From Paramecium pentaurelia (lineage: Eukaryota > Ciliophora > Oligohymenophorea > Peniculida > Parameciidae): a stretch of DNA of 64,000 nucleotides. Location of the stretch: contig CAJJDO010000079.1 of the NCBI GenBank assembly GCA_905183005.1, forward strand, positions 351,510 through 415,509, in the 5' to 3' direction. Made by a program: the position numbers and the translations under genes. The notes beneath the pieces are model-generated. The model did no database searches, was not told the origin of the DNA, and worked only from the letters and a program-made list of their open reading frames with translations. Shown here one piece after another: positions 26,048 through 38,288 of this stretch; position 1 is the first letter of the stretch; each line of letters opens with the position of its first letter.

Positions 26048-27429
26048 TCATTAATAATAATCACAAATCTCTTTAAACAATTCTTAAGCTAAAAAGCTTA
26101 TCCTATCATCCTTAGAATAATAATTTAAATTATCAAGTTTTGAATCTACATTCTTTTTTTTTATAAGTAATGTAGAAATAAGAAATTCATATTCAGTTTA
26201 TTTAAATTATCTCCATACTATATTTTCAATGCTAACTTAATTAATATATCTATTACTTTTCTCAAACAACAAAACTATTTTATGGTCAGTATTATCTAAA
26301 TCTGATATATCATAATCCAATTTATTAATAATTATCACTTTGAACAAATAACTAAAAAATTTTTGAATACTTAATAAAATTGCCCTTCTTCTATAATATC
26401 ATTTTCTATAAGATCAAAAACAATTTTAAGTAATTTTTAATTTGAAATTATTAAATATACATTTATATTACAAGATGACATCAAATTATTAAATATCATA
26501 CTTCCATAAAATCTATAATTTGTATTTTAATTATGCTTTAATAATTTATAAAGTGCACCCATAATTCCTAAATTCAAAAATTTATCACTTACATCCAATT
26601 CTGATGTATATGATAAATTAACTAAATTAAATAGAGATTATTTTGAGATAATTTTTATCCTTATTGTAAATTAAAATCATGATATACTAAAAATAATTGT
26701 CTTTATTCTCAATCAACTTAGAGGCTATTCTTATAAAAGAAATGACTTAATTATCATAATCAGTAATCTTTGTAATACTTGCCAAAATTCTTATTCATTA
26801 TTATTATTGATTTAAAGAGATTTTAAAACTTTTTTACTATATCATATATGGATATTTTGGTAAATGCAATTTTCTACTATTTAATTTAAATCTCTTATCC
26901 CTATTAAGAAATATACATTCTATTCCAATAAACACTAATCATAATATATATAAGATTTGTAAATCTCATAAATTTAATCGAAATATTAATTTACATAAAG
27001 TCTTAGCTTTTTCTAATTACTAATTATTTAAAGCAATTTGATAATTATGATAGAAATTAGAATCTAAATAATTTGATTAAAGTTTTTATAATTCTCAAAT
27101 ATCCTGCCCATTCACAAAATAGAAATGGATTATTTATAACTGTCTATTGAATATCATCTAAAATTGATATCATTGTTTAATGTTCTTCATTGTTCATTCA
27201 TTAAATCCCATCAATTATTATTAATGTTTTACTTAGGCTGTAAATAATCTCTTCAATTTAAATGTTTATTCTTAAGTTCTCAATTCTTAATGAAAGTTCT
27301 CTCTATAAATCTATTTGAACTCATCCACATGGATGTAAAATATTAAAAATTCTAATTTAGAAGGTTCTATTATTTTCAATTAAAATTAAATGTATGCTCC
27401 TAAATATTTGATTTCTAATTATTATCCAT
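26048..27429 (-). pseudogene. decayed importin-alpha / armadillo-repeat gene
   Basis: Armadillo-like pieces in importin-alpha order are spread over several frames: a start reading MDNNQKSNIQEHTFNFN, then LNLGIMGALYKLLKHNQNTN, CNINVYLIISNQKLLKIVFD, CLRKVIDILIKLALKIQ and a terminal block ending LAQELFKEICDYYQ. Between them are in-frame TGAs (for example 26335-26337, right after FKNFLVICSK) and frame changes that no GT...AG intron explains, although one 28-nt intron does join two pieces. I read this as an inactivated paralogue of an importin-alpha-like nuclear import receptor. Sequencing errors could explain one lesion but not all. I do not attempt to restore it. Confidence 0.72.
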
Positions 27430-27432
27430 TAT

Positions 27433-28651
27433 ATGATTAAAAGATAAAAATCTAAATAAAGTATCTCTCTAGAAGAATAAATTGATGAAGATAAAAGAAA
27501 GGAAGATATTATCTAAAAATTACTATAAACAAGTACTAATTTACAATAAAAATAATTACCAATAATAAAATTCGATTTGAATGAAAATGAGCTATAAACA
27601 AATGATATTATTTATCATCAAAATAAATAATCTTATCCAGAATATATAACACCTCAAATTGTATAAAACAATCTTGAAATGGTTAAAGAAAATCTAAAAA
27701 TAGTAATTCATGAAAAATTTGAAGAATCTAAATGTCTTAATTGGTTATAATTGATTATTGAATTCATCAAAGTTATGGCTTATTGTAATGTGTTAATATC
27801 AGATGGATGCTCAAATCAAAAGACTCTATGGTTTTTTCTAATGTTTATTCATGATGTAATCTTGAACTTTAAATTTATAAGATTGCCTAAATTGCAATTA
27901 TAATTAAAATTGTTAACACAATACCTGCTCAATTTAATAGTAAATTGAGGACAGAGAGATTAACTAAGATTAAGAGGGAATCCAAATATCCCATGGCTGG
28001 TAGATACTCTTATTATGGATAATTGATGTCCGATATAGATAAAATTGAAAGTCAAATGTACTATTAAAATGATTAATCATAAACTTCAAGATCCATAAAA
28101 TATCATTCATTAGAAAAATATAATTAAATGTAGCAAAAATTATCTTATATTTATAGTTTTTATCTTATTTTGGTGATTTGGGGAATTTTACAATTAGGTT
28201 AAATTTGTTAATCAGATATTGTACTATACACTTTTTAAGGTTTCATTATGTTAGGTATTATTACTTTAATCTTAAAATTTATATATTTTCTATCCTTTAA
28301 ATTTTGTATTGGAGTTGTTATAGCAAATTATCTTATGATTGCTAAAAAAAATATTGAAAACAATGTAATATATTAAATTATTTAAATTTAGGAAATTATT
28401 TAGAATTTAATAAAATAAACAAAAAGTAATTATGAATTTGAAATTTGTTATTTATGCTCAATATAGATTAAATAATTAACCTAATTTATTGATTTACCTT
28501 GTAATTAATTGTAAATTTATTGATTTTAATATTGTTTAGACATAGATTTCATGATAAATGCATATCAAAATGGTTATAATCACATTTATGTTGTCCTGTT
28601 TGTCTTGAACCAATTGATTTGATGACTTTGTAAATGAAAGTACTGGCTTGA
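27433..28651 (+). CDS. membrane-bound RING-H2 protein, probable E3 ubiquitin ligase, 387 aa
   Basis: The C-terminus is a RING-H2: ICYLCSIQI, then CNQLHRFHDKCISKWLQSH and CCPVCLEPI, giving the C-C-C-H-H-C-C-C order. Upstream are several hydrophobic spans (YSFYLILVIWGILQLG and the IMLGIITLILKFIYFLSF region), so the ligase sits in a membrane and would recruit an E2 on the cytosolic side. The N-terminal 150 residues are polar. Introns at 27856-27881 (26 nt) and 28511-28539 (29 nt); exons 388 codons. The start lies only 3 bp from the presumed start of the divergent pseudogene, so one of the two starts is probably not original. Confidence 0.88.
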
Positions 28652-28762
28652 GTTATTTTGAAAAAATAAGTATAGAGAAAATTGTATAAGTTAATTGAAA
28701 AACTTTTTAATTTCATTTATTTTATTATATTAATTTATTTTAATATTTTTTTTATTTATTTT

Positions 28763-29771
28763 TCACATTTGATCACCTCCCATTGATGCCATTAACATAT
28801 ACATAGCTTCTTCCAATTAAGCCATAGCTTATTGCATTTGAACATCAGCAAAATAGGCTTAAATATATAAAATATCTTTTACCTTAATTCTACAAAATTT
28901 TCATCATATCTTCCTCTTCAATTTAAAATTTCTCATAAACTAAGTCCCCTAAAATAGTATTAATTGCTAATGGTATTAATTGTTATGTTTCTTGATTTAC
29001 CTGAATACATATATATAAGATATTACAGATAAGTTTTAAATAATTTGTTTTAATTCTTATGGCTATTGCTTTAATACTTGAATTTAGAAATTAATAATCT
29101 TTTTTAACATATCAAAAGTAATTTCTTTGGTTGATGGAAGTGAATCTTTTATTTTTTATCTAATTGATGCTTATATCATGAAAAATTATTAATAGAATCC
29201 TCTTTCCATTAATGACATCACACTATCTTAAAATTCAGTTTCTTTGATTTGTAAAAAGTCACAAATCTCCATTTACTTTTTCTCCAATAAATTTTCAACC
29301 TATTCATTATAATCTAAGACCATTTATTGATATTAAGCATTTTCAGACTTTCTAATAGCTCTTCTCTCTAAAATATATTAATTTGATAGCTATTACTTTT
29401 TCTATTTTCTATAGTTATTTAACTGTATTCATCTTTTGCTAAATCTAATGATTTTTCTAGTATTTGTGTAATTGTTGATATTTAAATCAATTATCCTTAT
29501 CTTTCAACCTATATTGATTTAACAACTTATTAGAATAGTTAATCATAGCCTTAATTCGTACTTACTTTAGGTTAATATGAGTTTTGACTGATTTGTTTAG
29601 CATATTCTCTAGGTGATTCAGCTTTGGTATGGACTTATTCTTCAGTAGGTTTAGATTTTCTAAATGAATGTAAAAAAAATACAAAATTAATGTTACTCCT
29701 ACTAATGCTGCTAATCCTAAACCACCAAATACCATAACTTTTCCTTATTTTTTGGATAATGTAGAACCCAT
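28763..29771 (-). CDS. N-terminally anchored membrane protein with myristoylation motif, 301 aa
   Basis: The protein starts MGSTLSKK, which fits the N-myristoylation consensus (Gly2, Ser6), and is followed at once by a membrane span (VMVFGGLGLAALVGVTLIL). The remaining 270 residues are charged helices with coiled-coil character, such as YNEQVENLLEKKQMEICDFL, ending LEEAMYMLMASMGGDQM. Four introns (23, 29, 26 and 25 nt) give exactly 302 codons. I do not recognise the family. It is convergent with the RING gene, 111 bp apart. Confidence 0.82.
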
Positions 29772-29819
29772 AATTAAAATAATTTAATACTAAATTTATT
29801 TATTTTCAATAATTAATTC

Positions 29820-30554
29820 TCACCTTTTCTTCTTATCTGAACCAATGGTTATTTATTATTATGTTTATGATATTTCAATTTTCTCTATCTTTACAACTAA
29901 ATCATTTAATATTTGCATAATGGTTTATTATTTCTCTAATATATGTTATTTCTAATATAAATACAATTGAAATTTCTTTAATAAGATTTTAGTTGTTCCT
30001 CCAATTCTAATTTTAATACTTCTTAATCCTTTTTAATACTACTTTCCAACTCTTTCTTTCACTAATATTAAATAAAATACTCTCATTGCTTGGTACTTCT
30101 AATCTCATCTATTTTAATTAAGCTCTATAATATAGAATAAAAAACATATTACTGATGCTCCAATAACATATTTATTTAAACATCATGCTTATTCAAAGTC
30201 CTTTAAACTTGATCTTCTACTTTCTCTTTATCTACTGCAGAATATGTTCTCTAATGAGTTGATCGTATGGTTTCCCTTAATTTTAAAATCTCATTCTCTA
30301 CTTACTTTTTCATCTATTATAATTGTATTTATTGAATTTACATTAGAAATGAAACGCTCTGTTAATTTAGTAATCAATTCCACAATTAATTTTTGAACTT
30401 AATCAATCAATTATTCTCTTTCTAAAACGTTCTAAATCTATTCAACCATTTATGATTATTTATCTCTTTTTCCTAAATACTAGAATTTTCTATAATTTTA
30501 TACAGAATCCACTGCTACTTGTACTTTCTTTTAAAATTCCCTTTCTTCGTTCAT
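29820..30554 (-). CDS. short coiled-coil protein, 206 aa
   Basis: Highly helical, Glu/Lys/Gln-rich protein, for example EKLESSIKKDQEVLKLELEE, ending in a short basic tail GSDKKKR. Four introns are needed: 30314-30341, 30125-30152, 30052-30080 and 29936-29964 (28, 28, 29, 29 nt); the sum is 207 codons. The second and third introns were chosen because other GT...AG choices leave two TGAs in frame. No membrane span. Function unknown. It is divergent from the next gene with only 32 bp between the two start codons. Confidence 0.78.
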
Positions 30555-30586
30555 AAATTAATATTATAATATTTTTATATTAAAAG

Positions 30587-31078
30587 ATGGGAGCCTGTTC
30601 TGGCAAATAACCACAGAAAAAATAGGTTTCTCAACCTAAATAGATTGTGTAAGTTCAATCCTCAAAGTAAAATTTTCTTGCCATTTGGAATGATCTCAAT
30701 TCATGTCTTAATCTTGTTGACAAAAATGTAGATAATGAAAAATCTATTGCCAAACTCAAAACTCTTTTTCAAACTAAAGGAACTATTGAAGAAATGATTG
30801 TAAATTAAAGTAAAAGAGGAGGCAGAAATGTCAATTAAGATCCTTTATAAGACACTGCTTTCTAATATAATCTTTATTTATAAGTAGACAAAATAAATAG
30901 AATTCTTTCTGATTATCTTCTTATTGATAGAGCATTCGAAGATAAAAATAGTCAACTCTTTGATAAATTACAATAAAGTGTTGACAATATCGAATAATAT
31001 CGATAATCAATTAAGACAAAGCAAGGAATCTGGAAATAAAATCAAAGTACAAATTTTAGTAATACAAATGTATATTGA
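30587..31078 (+). CDS. small acylated-type helical protein, 163 aa
   Basis: The single exon of 164 codons starts MGACSGKQPQKK: Gly2 for N-myristoylation, Cys4 for palmitoylation and a following basic patch, a classic dual-acylation membrane anchor. The rest is soluble and helical (for example VDKNVDNEKSIAKLKTLFQ). No known domain was recognised. Lipid attachment is inferred from the motif only. It shares a 32-bp start-to-start region with the minus-strand coiled-coil gene. Confidence 0.8.
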
Positions 31079-31497
31079 ACAACAAGGTATTTAATTAATT
31101 GATGATTACAAATTTAGATTGTATTATATTACTTAACAATATATTAAAATTAGAGTAAATCAATAATCTTTGATAATAGTAATAATATATCAAATATATC
31201 TTAAAAAGATAAATTGTATGTATATTTCAATAAACTATTTAATTTTATTATTTCTTCCAGATGAGAAATTCTTCTTAGAAAATACCCAATTTATAAATCT
31301 AATTTATTGATAATTTATATTTAATTTTTAATAATTGTGGATTTTATATTAATATTTTGAATTTGATTGATTACCAAATTTTTATATTAAGTAATTCTAT
31401 ACTAAAATATCTAAGATAAGAGATATAGCATAGATAAATTATGTATTTCGAATTAATTATGTTAAAAATGACAAGTATTAATTATTAATTAAACAGT
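31079..31497. other. AT-rich intergenic
   Basis: About 420 bp of low-complexity AT sequence; nothing recognised. Confidence 0.6.
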
Positions 31498-32124
31498 ATG
31501 AATGCAAAAATAGTTATTCCTTTTTCTTCTATATTTTAATTAAAATTTTTAATCTAATCAATGTTATAACACCGTGCTTTTGAAAGTAAGTTTTAAAAGT
31601 TTTATGTGATTCGAATCATTTAAATTTGTGAATCCAAAACTTTGAAAGTTGGATTCAAAGAAATACGAGCATATTCTAATAAGCAATCTACAATAACTAA
31701 ATATAGAAATAGAAAATCTATGGAATAGGTATATTAAGGGGAAACCTACATATCTACAAAACAATATTTGCAAATTCTGACCTAATTTCCAAAACTAACA
31801 TAAAATATTAAATTGTCTGAACATTTTAAAAAAAAGTTAGGATCAAATCCTTAAATATAAGCTACTGTTAAAGAAACAGTATGTCTTATAATGGAAAAGC
31901 AAAGACAGTAAGAATAAGAAATAAGGACTAAACAAGTAATATAAAATTTTTTAAATCATCGATCTATTAGAGGTGTAGAGTAATAAGTGAATAAAAATGC
32001 TTCAGCAATAATAATCAAATAATCAAACTTTGATATTAAATTATCAATCAAAATATTTTTGATAACTCTCTTTGTTTTTATTTTCTTATATTAAGCCAGT
32101 GGATGTGAAAGTTTTTTACTTTGA
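31498..32124 (+). CDS. hypothetical protein with C-terminal hydrophobic segment, 208 aa
   Basis: A single open frame of 209 codons with normal amino-acid use (Ala, Gly, Glu and Thr all present). It has basic, polar helices (QYLQILTQFPKLTQNIKLSE; LIMEKQRQQEQEIRTKQV) and ends with a membrane-like segment IFLITLFVFIFLYQ followed by ASGCESFLL. It may be tail-anchored. No family recognised. No intron was needed, which is unusual here, so the ends are less certain than for multi-exon genes. Confidence 0.58.
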
Positions 32125-32296
32125 AAGATATAAAAATAATTTATAATTAAAATTAATCATTTATTCCAAAAAATTTTAAGATTAATGTTCTATACATTTA
32201 TACTGTAACATTTATTTCAATAAATACTTATTAATAATAATTTATTTTATTAAAGATATGGAATCAGTATATATATTAAATACATATTTAAATAAG

Positions 32297-34620
32297 TCAA
32301 TCTAAAAAAGATAAATCACATATATTAATGTTTGCTAAAGGAAAATCTGCTTATATTTTGTCATTTATTTCTTATTATTAATCTAAATTAATATTTTGAA
32401 TTTAATTTGTTATATCTTTGAATACTTCTTATTCTTGTGAATCTGAGATTTCCTATAATTATGAATTATCATCTTATAATTCCTCATTATCTAGATTTTA
32501 GATATTTGAGGGATCTTCAACAACTTTCTCTAAAAATGTGTTTTAATTATCAAATTCATTTGGAATACAAGATTAGGTTTTATGAATTTTAACTAATACT
32601 ACAAATTTATTTAAATCAGATGGATAATCATGTTCTGGTTCTAATTTGTCTGATTAATCAAATATATAACATTTTTGGCTATCTTTATATGTAAGTAAAT
32701 CTTTGAGTTCTTCAGTAGTAAATTAATTTTATAATGATTTTTCATCAACAATATTTGAAGATAAATTTTCTTTAGTTAATTGTCTTTACATAATTTTCTC
32801 TTCATAAGTTCCACATGTTATTAATCTATAGATATGAACTTATTTAGATTAACCATCTCTCCATATTCTACCCATAACTTAAGAATCATTTGCTGGATTC
32901 CAATCAACTTCAATACAAATCATTTTATTTGCTCCAACTAAATTTAATCCAGTACCTCCAGATTTTCCATTTAATAAAAATACTGTAATATCTTTATCTT
33001 TATTAAATTCATCAACTAAAGTAAGTCTTTGTTTTTAAACTACTTTTCCATCTAATCTCAAGAATTTAAGATTCCATTAGATGAGATTGTGTTCAATTTA
33101 ATCTAAAGTTTATCGATAATAACTATTGATTATTATTTTCTCATTTTATTCTTTACATTAATCAACAATAATTTTTAAACAATTAAATTTAACTGACTAA
33201 TAATCTTGAACCACTAATTTTTCTGCAACTTAACTTTCATCATCTTCAATAAGTTTAGGATGTGTAGTGACTTTTCTCAATAAATTTAATTACATCATAA
33301 CTGAATTAGGACACAATTATAAACTTCTCTTATATAATACTTATTATTAAGGAGTCATAGTGCAAAACATTAAATATTCAAATTTACTAGGTAAAAACTA
33401 TTATTATTATTAAATAATAAAAATTTACTTTGCTCAAAATTTCAGGTTTTCTTCTTAATATAAATTAACTAGTTAAAGAACTTAATTCTTAAGATCTTAA
33501 TTTACCTAATTCAATACTTTCAGCACTAGATCCTTTTTCTATTGACATTTCTATTGGATCTTAAAAAACTAATTTAAATGTCTTATAAGATTAAAATATT
33601 CCTGGATTAACAAAATCACAACATGCATAAAATTCTTTCATGTTATTTTAGATTGGAGTTCCACTTAAAACTATTCTTCTTTTGCATTTTAATTAATTCA
33701 TAGTTTGAACAGTTTTTATATTACTATTTTTTAATCGATGTCCTTCATCACAAATTAATAAATCGATAACTTTATCAATTTCATTACAAATATTTCTAAA
33801 TGTTTCATAAGATGTCAATAAAAGATTATATGGAGAATAAAGAAAATATTTTACTTACTTATTAACTTCATCTTTAGTACCAATAGCAGTTAATGGTTAT
33901 AATCTCATTGGACCCAACCATTTTTTTATTTCTTTCTCCCAATTTCCAATCAATGAAACTGGACATGTAATAACTATTTTTTATATTTCATGTGATTATA
34001 TCAATATCCACATTAAAGTAATTGCTTATAATGTTTTACCCAATCCCATACTATCTGCTAATATACATCCTCTAATAGATTTTCCTTTTTTGCCTGTTAC
34101 ACACTCTAACATAAATCTAACTCCTTCAATCTAATGAACTCTCAATTATTTATATAGAAATTAATCTATATCAAAACCTTCTAAAATTGTAAATTTAGGT
34201 TCAACATCTTATTATTATTTTGATTTAAAGATTTTCTTAGGCTTAACTATAATTTTTTATTCTGGTTCTGGTTATGCCATAAATATTTTACCAGATTTAA
34301 ATTCATCTATAGAAATTTAATTCATGAGTTCAACTATTTTTTTTATTACTTATATATTAAATACCATAATATTAACCCATATAATATTGTGAGATATTAT
34401 CATAAATTTGATCACTTCCTGTAAATAATTATTTAGATTCCATATCAAATAATCTCATTCTTTAATTCTCTATCACCAAAACACCATCAAACATTTACTT
34501 TTTCTTCTTTCTTATGTCTCTTGAATATACAACCTAATATGCAGTTGAAGCTCTCTATTCTTCAATTACAGGTTTCTCTATTGAACTAACTTATTTTTTA
34601 GGTTATTTGAATGGCGGCAT
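32297..34620 (-). CDS. RAD54: RAD54-type Swi2/Snf2 DNA translocase, 754 aa
   Basis: A Snf2-family ATPase: LADSMGLGKT (Walker A), LLICDEGHRLKN (motif II, DEGH as in RAD54), LSGTPIQNN (motif III), then LNGKSGGTGLNLVGAN and GRIWRDGQ in the second RecA-like lobe. The N-terminus with RDIRKKKKQMFDGVLVIENQ resembles the RAD54 segment ending in a basic KKK run before a short beta-rich part. RAD54 remodels Rad51 filaments and DNA during homologous recombination; in ciliates that also includes meiosis. Introns at 34349-34376 (28 nt) and 33398-33428 (31 nt); exons 755 codons. ATPase residues are intact. Confidence 0.92.
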
Positions 34621-34657
34621 GAAAAAATTTAAAATTATAATAATAGCTTCATTCACT

Positions 34658-35064
34658 TCAAGCTGGTTTTTTTCTTTCCAATTTCTATTTATCTCTCTCC
34701 ATCTCTAATTATGAACTTATTCTTATTGCTCTCAATCCCTAAAAATAGTAATGTCCAAGTATGCACAATAAAGCACCCAAAGCACTTACTATTCCAAATA
34801 CCATTGCAAATATAACAACTGGAAGATAAGAATCAACCTAATCGGAATCTGTCAAAATCTGGCTTTTCTTTGGAGATGCTGTAAATATTATTATCAATAT
34901 TATTGGAATTAACATCGTTAAAAGACAAACTAATCTTTTAATTGCCGTATTGTTTACTCTGGAGATCTTGTAGACCTTCCGAAAAAGAATGTGATAAGTA
35001 GGGCTAATACAAACCCTGCTAATATTGCTATAGTACCATAACCTAAACCTAAGGCTGTAGCCAT
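34658..35064 (-). CDS. small three-span membrane protein, 123-129 aa
   Basis: Starts MATALGLGYGTIAILAG, has strong spans LVCLLTMLIPIILIIIF and PVVIFAMVFGIVSALGALLC, and a charged tail EMERDKQKLERKKPA. One intron is required but two readings fit the frame: a 35-nt intron with the usual GTA start that trims the first span, or a 17-nt intron that keeps it. Both are outside the common size range. Family unknown. It begins 38 bp after the RAD54 start on the same strand and is divergent, by 102 bp, from the next gene. Confidence 0.72.
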
Positions 35065-35166
35065 TTAATTTATTATTAATTAAAATACATTCACACTTAT
35101 TTAATATTATTTATTAATAATACAATATAAATAATTATATTTCTCTTTTATTTACCAATTAAATCT

Positions 35167-36847
35167 ATGCAACTCTCACAAAATTCTAAACAAGATTACC
35201 TAAATATCTATGCCAACAAACTCTTAGCAAAAGCATCCAATATTCATATGAAACCTATTGAAATTAACCCTCCACCTAGAAGAAAGAGTATGATTGATTC
35301 ATATGTACATTCCTTAAATAATGACACAGAACAATGGAGTGATAGTATTAAAAAATCAATAAATGAAAAAAATAGATCATGCAGTAATTTGCATGATTAT
35401 TAAGATGAATTAAATGGATCACTCTAATAATTACAATCTTCATAATTTACTATATTGAATTAGAATTCTAAACTTATTATGCTTAAGATTGAAAAGAAAC
35501 TTAAAAACTTTAAATATGCTAAAGAGAATAATCATAACATTTGTACATCTACAGTAGCTAAAATTAAATGTTTTTGTTTAGATAACTAATGCTTTGATTT
35601 CTATCGTTGTACAGATCTCTTATTACTTAAATATCTAATTTATGTACTACTTCAAGAAATCAATTCATATAATGAAAACACATAATCTTAATAAGATTAA
35701 ATATTACCTTCTCAAAAAAGTGAAATCAAGGACACAATTACAGCTATGCAAAATACTATAGATGTTTTAAAAAACTAGAAACTTTTTGATAAGAATAATG
35801 GTAATCCTATTGAAGATCTAGGAAGATATATTAAAAAGATGCAAAATGTTATTGGAGTATAAAATACATCTTCCCCTAATTATGATTTATTTACAACACC
35901 TTAATCGAATATGAAGAAAAGAGAATTTGTCTTTTAACCATCAAGTGCTACATAAAAAAGAGAATATAATTAAAATACACCATCTTAAAAGATTATTTAA
36001 TTTTAAATTGATGAATTATAAATGAAAAATGAAGCCATTACAAAATTAACATCTAAAATTAATGATTTAGAATTAGAAATAAAAATGATCAATAATTAAC
36101 TAACAGAAACTTAAATGAATTTATAGATTTCACAAAAATCATTATCAAATAAAGATACAGAAGTAAATAAATTCAAAATCAATATAGCTTAAGGATCTAA
36201 TTAAGAAAACCGAAAAGTTATTAGAAACAACTAGTTTAGCTGTTAAAGAAAAAGATTAACTCTAAGATTATTATAAATCTATAAGAAATGATCATGAATA
36301 ATTAAAAACATAGTTTGATGATTTGTATATTATAACATTTAATTTAGATAAAAGTCCAATCAAAGTATATTAAATGAATGTACAATCTTAAAAAAATCAT
36401 TAAATGACTCAGTTGAATAATCCTAATAAAAAATTAAAAAAGATGATTAAAAATTATAACAAGATTTGCTTCAAAAAAATAAATTGATAGTAATTATTTA
36501 TTCAATATAAATAGAGATAATTATCTGAAGATGGCAAAATTTTAGGTTAATACTTAAAAGATATATCTTCTCAAATTTAATAAGTTCCTTCTGATTAAAT
36601 CCCTTAAAATCTATAAATGTTGTAGAGGGAATTATAATTTAAAGAAAGTTTCATCAATTCTAAATTAAATAATATGCATCTTGCTTAAATTGATTTAGTA
36701 AAATCAAATAATGTTAATAAAAAATCAAGAAAATTAATGAGTTCTCACAATTAACTAATAGATTAAATGTAGACATTCTAAGTAAACTCTGATCTAATGG
36801 CAATGATAATAGTATAGAGTGATGTTATTGAGAAATTTTTGAATTGA
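35167..36847 (+). CDS. coiled-coil protein, 535 aa
   Basis: The N-terminal 250 residues are polar with a Pro/Arg patch (EINPPPRRKSMID); the C-terminal half is coiled coil (LIKKTEKLLETTSLAVKEKD; LKKSLNDSVEQSQQKIKKDD; QMLQRELQFKESFINSKL). Introns at 36163-36187 (25 nt), 36325-36347 (23 nt) and 36490-36514 (25 nt) give 536 codons. No motor, membrane or catalytic motif. Probably a structural or cytoskeletal protein; no closer name can be given. Confidence 0.85.
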
Positions 36848-38054
36848 ATATTTGTACAAATCTAATCTAATCATATCAACTTATAAATTGCATCTTTAAT
36901 AATATTATAATACTACTTTTACTATATAGTAGTAATTCTATAGTGTTAAAAATACAATATAAATAATTAATTTATTTTTCATTCAATTTTAATACTAATT
37001 GAATATTAAAGTTATCAAAATTGATTTCAATTAATTGTTATTGAAAAAAAGATTATTATTTTGAAATTATAAACAATATTAATCTTATTTAGAAAGATAT
37101 TTTGTTTTAATATTTACTAGTTTGATATATGACAATAAGTTCTTATTTAGTCTCTATACTTTTATTATCAATCAATTATCAACAATTTATGTTATAAAAT
37201 GCTCTATAAAATAATAAAATTTAATAGTTTATATTGAATTTATACATAAAATACCTAAAATTAATTATGTTGTTAAGTCTTAAATATTAAGTATATTTTA
37301 ATAATAAAGAACACCTTAAATTTTTATATTTTGTATTAAAATAGTCATATACAATTAGATAACTTTTAATACATCTAATATAATAATTGAACTTAGCATA
37401 ATTTACCAATTAAGCAAAAATACTGTTAGATTTAAGTATGAATATATATTTCTCGAAAGAAAATATTAATTTATTTAAAGTCAAAGCATTCTAATTATCT
37501 TAATTCAATATTTATTATAAAGAAAAGATAATACATTATTAAAAAATTGAATTTTAATTAACATATTGAAAATTCATATTTTTGTCTAACATTTAGTTAT
37601 ATTCAAATAAATCAAGTTTAATACAAGGAAAATATATTTATTATTCAATAATAAAGAATTTAATATATATAATTATTACTAATTCTCCATTAATAAGTTC
37701 CTAATATAAAAAATTTAAATTAATAAACTTTCGAATAAATTATTTCAATTTAGAGAAGGTATGTGAAAAAAATTTTAATTTTTTTTTAATATAATCTGCA
37801 TATGTATTTAATTATATAATACTTACAAATTCCTCTGACAAAGTTATTATGCTTTATTAATCAATATATTATTGATGGTAAGTTAAAATCATTATTATAT
37901 CGTTAACATTGATATATCCAATTATTCATGCTAGAAATTATAAAATATGAATGAATATATGATGTTGCACAGTCTTACCATAGTAGCAATAAAATAATTA
38001 TAGATACCATCTTGTAAAATAATTAATTTTAGAAGTTCATATACAATAATAAAA
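36848..38054. other. AT-rich gene-poor stretch
   Basis: About 1.2 kb of extremely AT-rich sequence with no coding-like frame. Together with 38289-39291 it forms the longest gene-poor part of the window after the duplicated region. Confidence 0.6.
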
Positions 38055-38288
38055 TCATATGAATTTCCTTAAGTAACATTGTCTACAACAATATACTTAA
38101 TGTTATCCTTTTTTTGTTCCACATTCTCCTTTTATTTCACTAGATTAGAAAAGAAGACCTTTCTGAACATAAAAATTAGTAAAGCAGCCATTCTATGAAC
38201 ATTCAAAATGTGGATTTTTAACCTCCATTCTTGCTTAATGATGATGAATTTTTGTCAGAGTCGCAAATAAAGTTACTGATTATTGCAT
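38055..38288 (-). CDS. small cysteine-rich ORF, 77 aa
   Basis: A 78-codon single-exon frame in a local patch of higher GC. The C-terminal half has cysteine pairs: HFECSQNGCF, then GECGTKKGQHQVYCCRQCY, ending LRKFI. The spacing could bind zinc but matches no finger that I can name. An overlapping frame is also open, so the true product is uncertain; it stands alone in a gene-poor area. It may be one exon of a larger gene or a remnant. Confidence 0.4.

Noticed and set aside
31564..31773. 69-residue minus-strand ORF
   Set aside because: It is antisense to the 208-residue plus-strand frame, which has better composition and a longer open reading.
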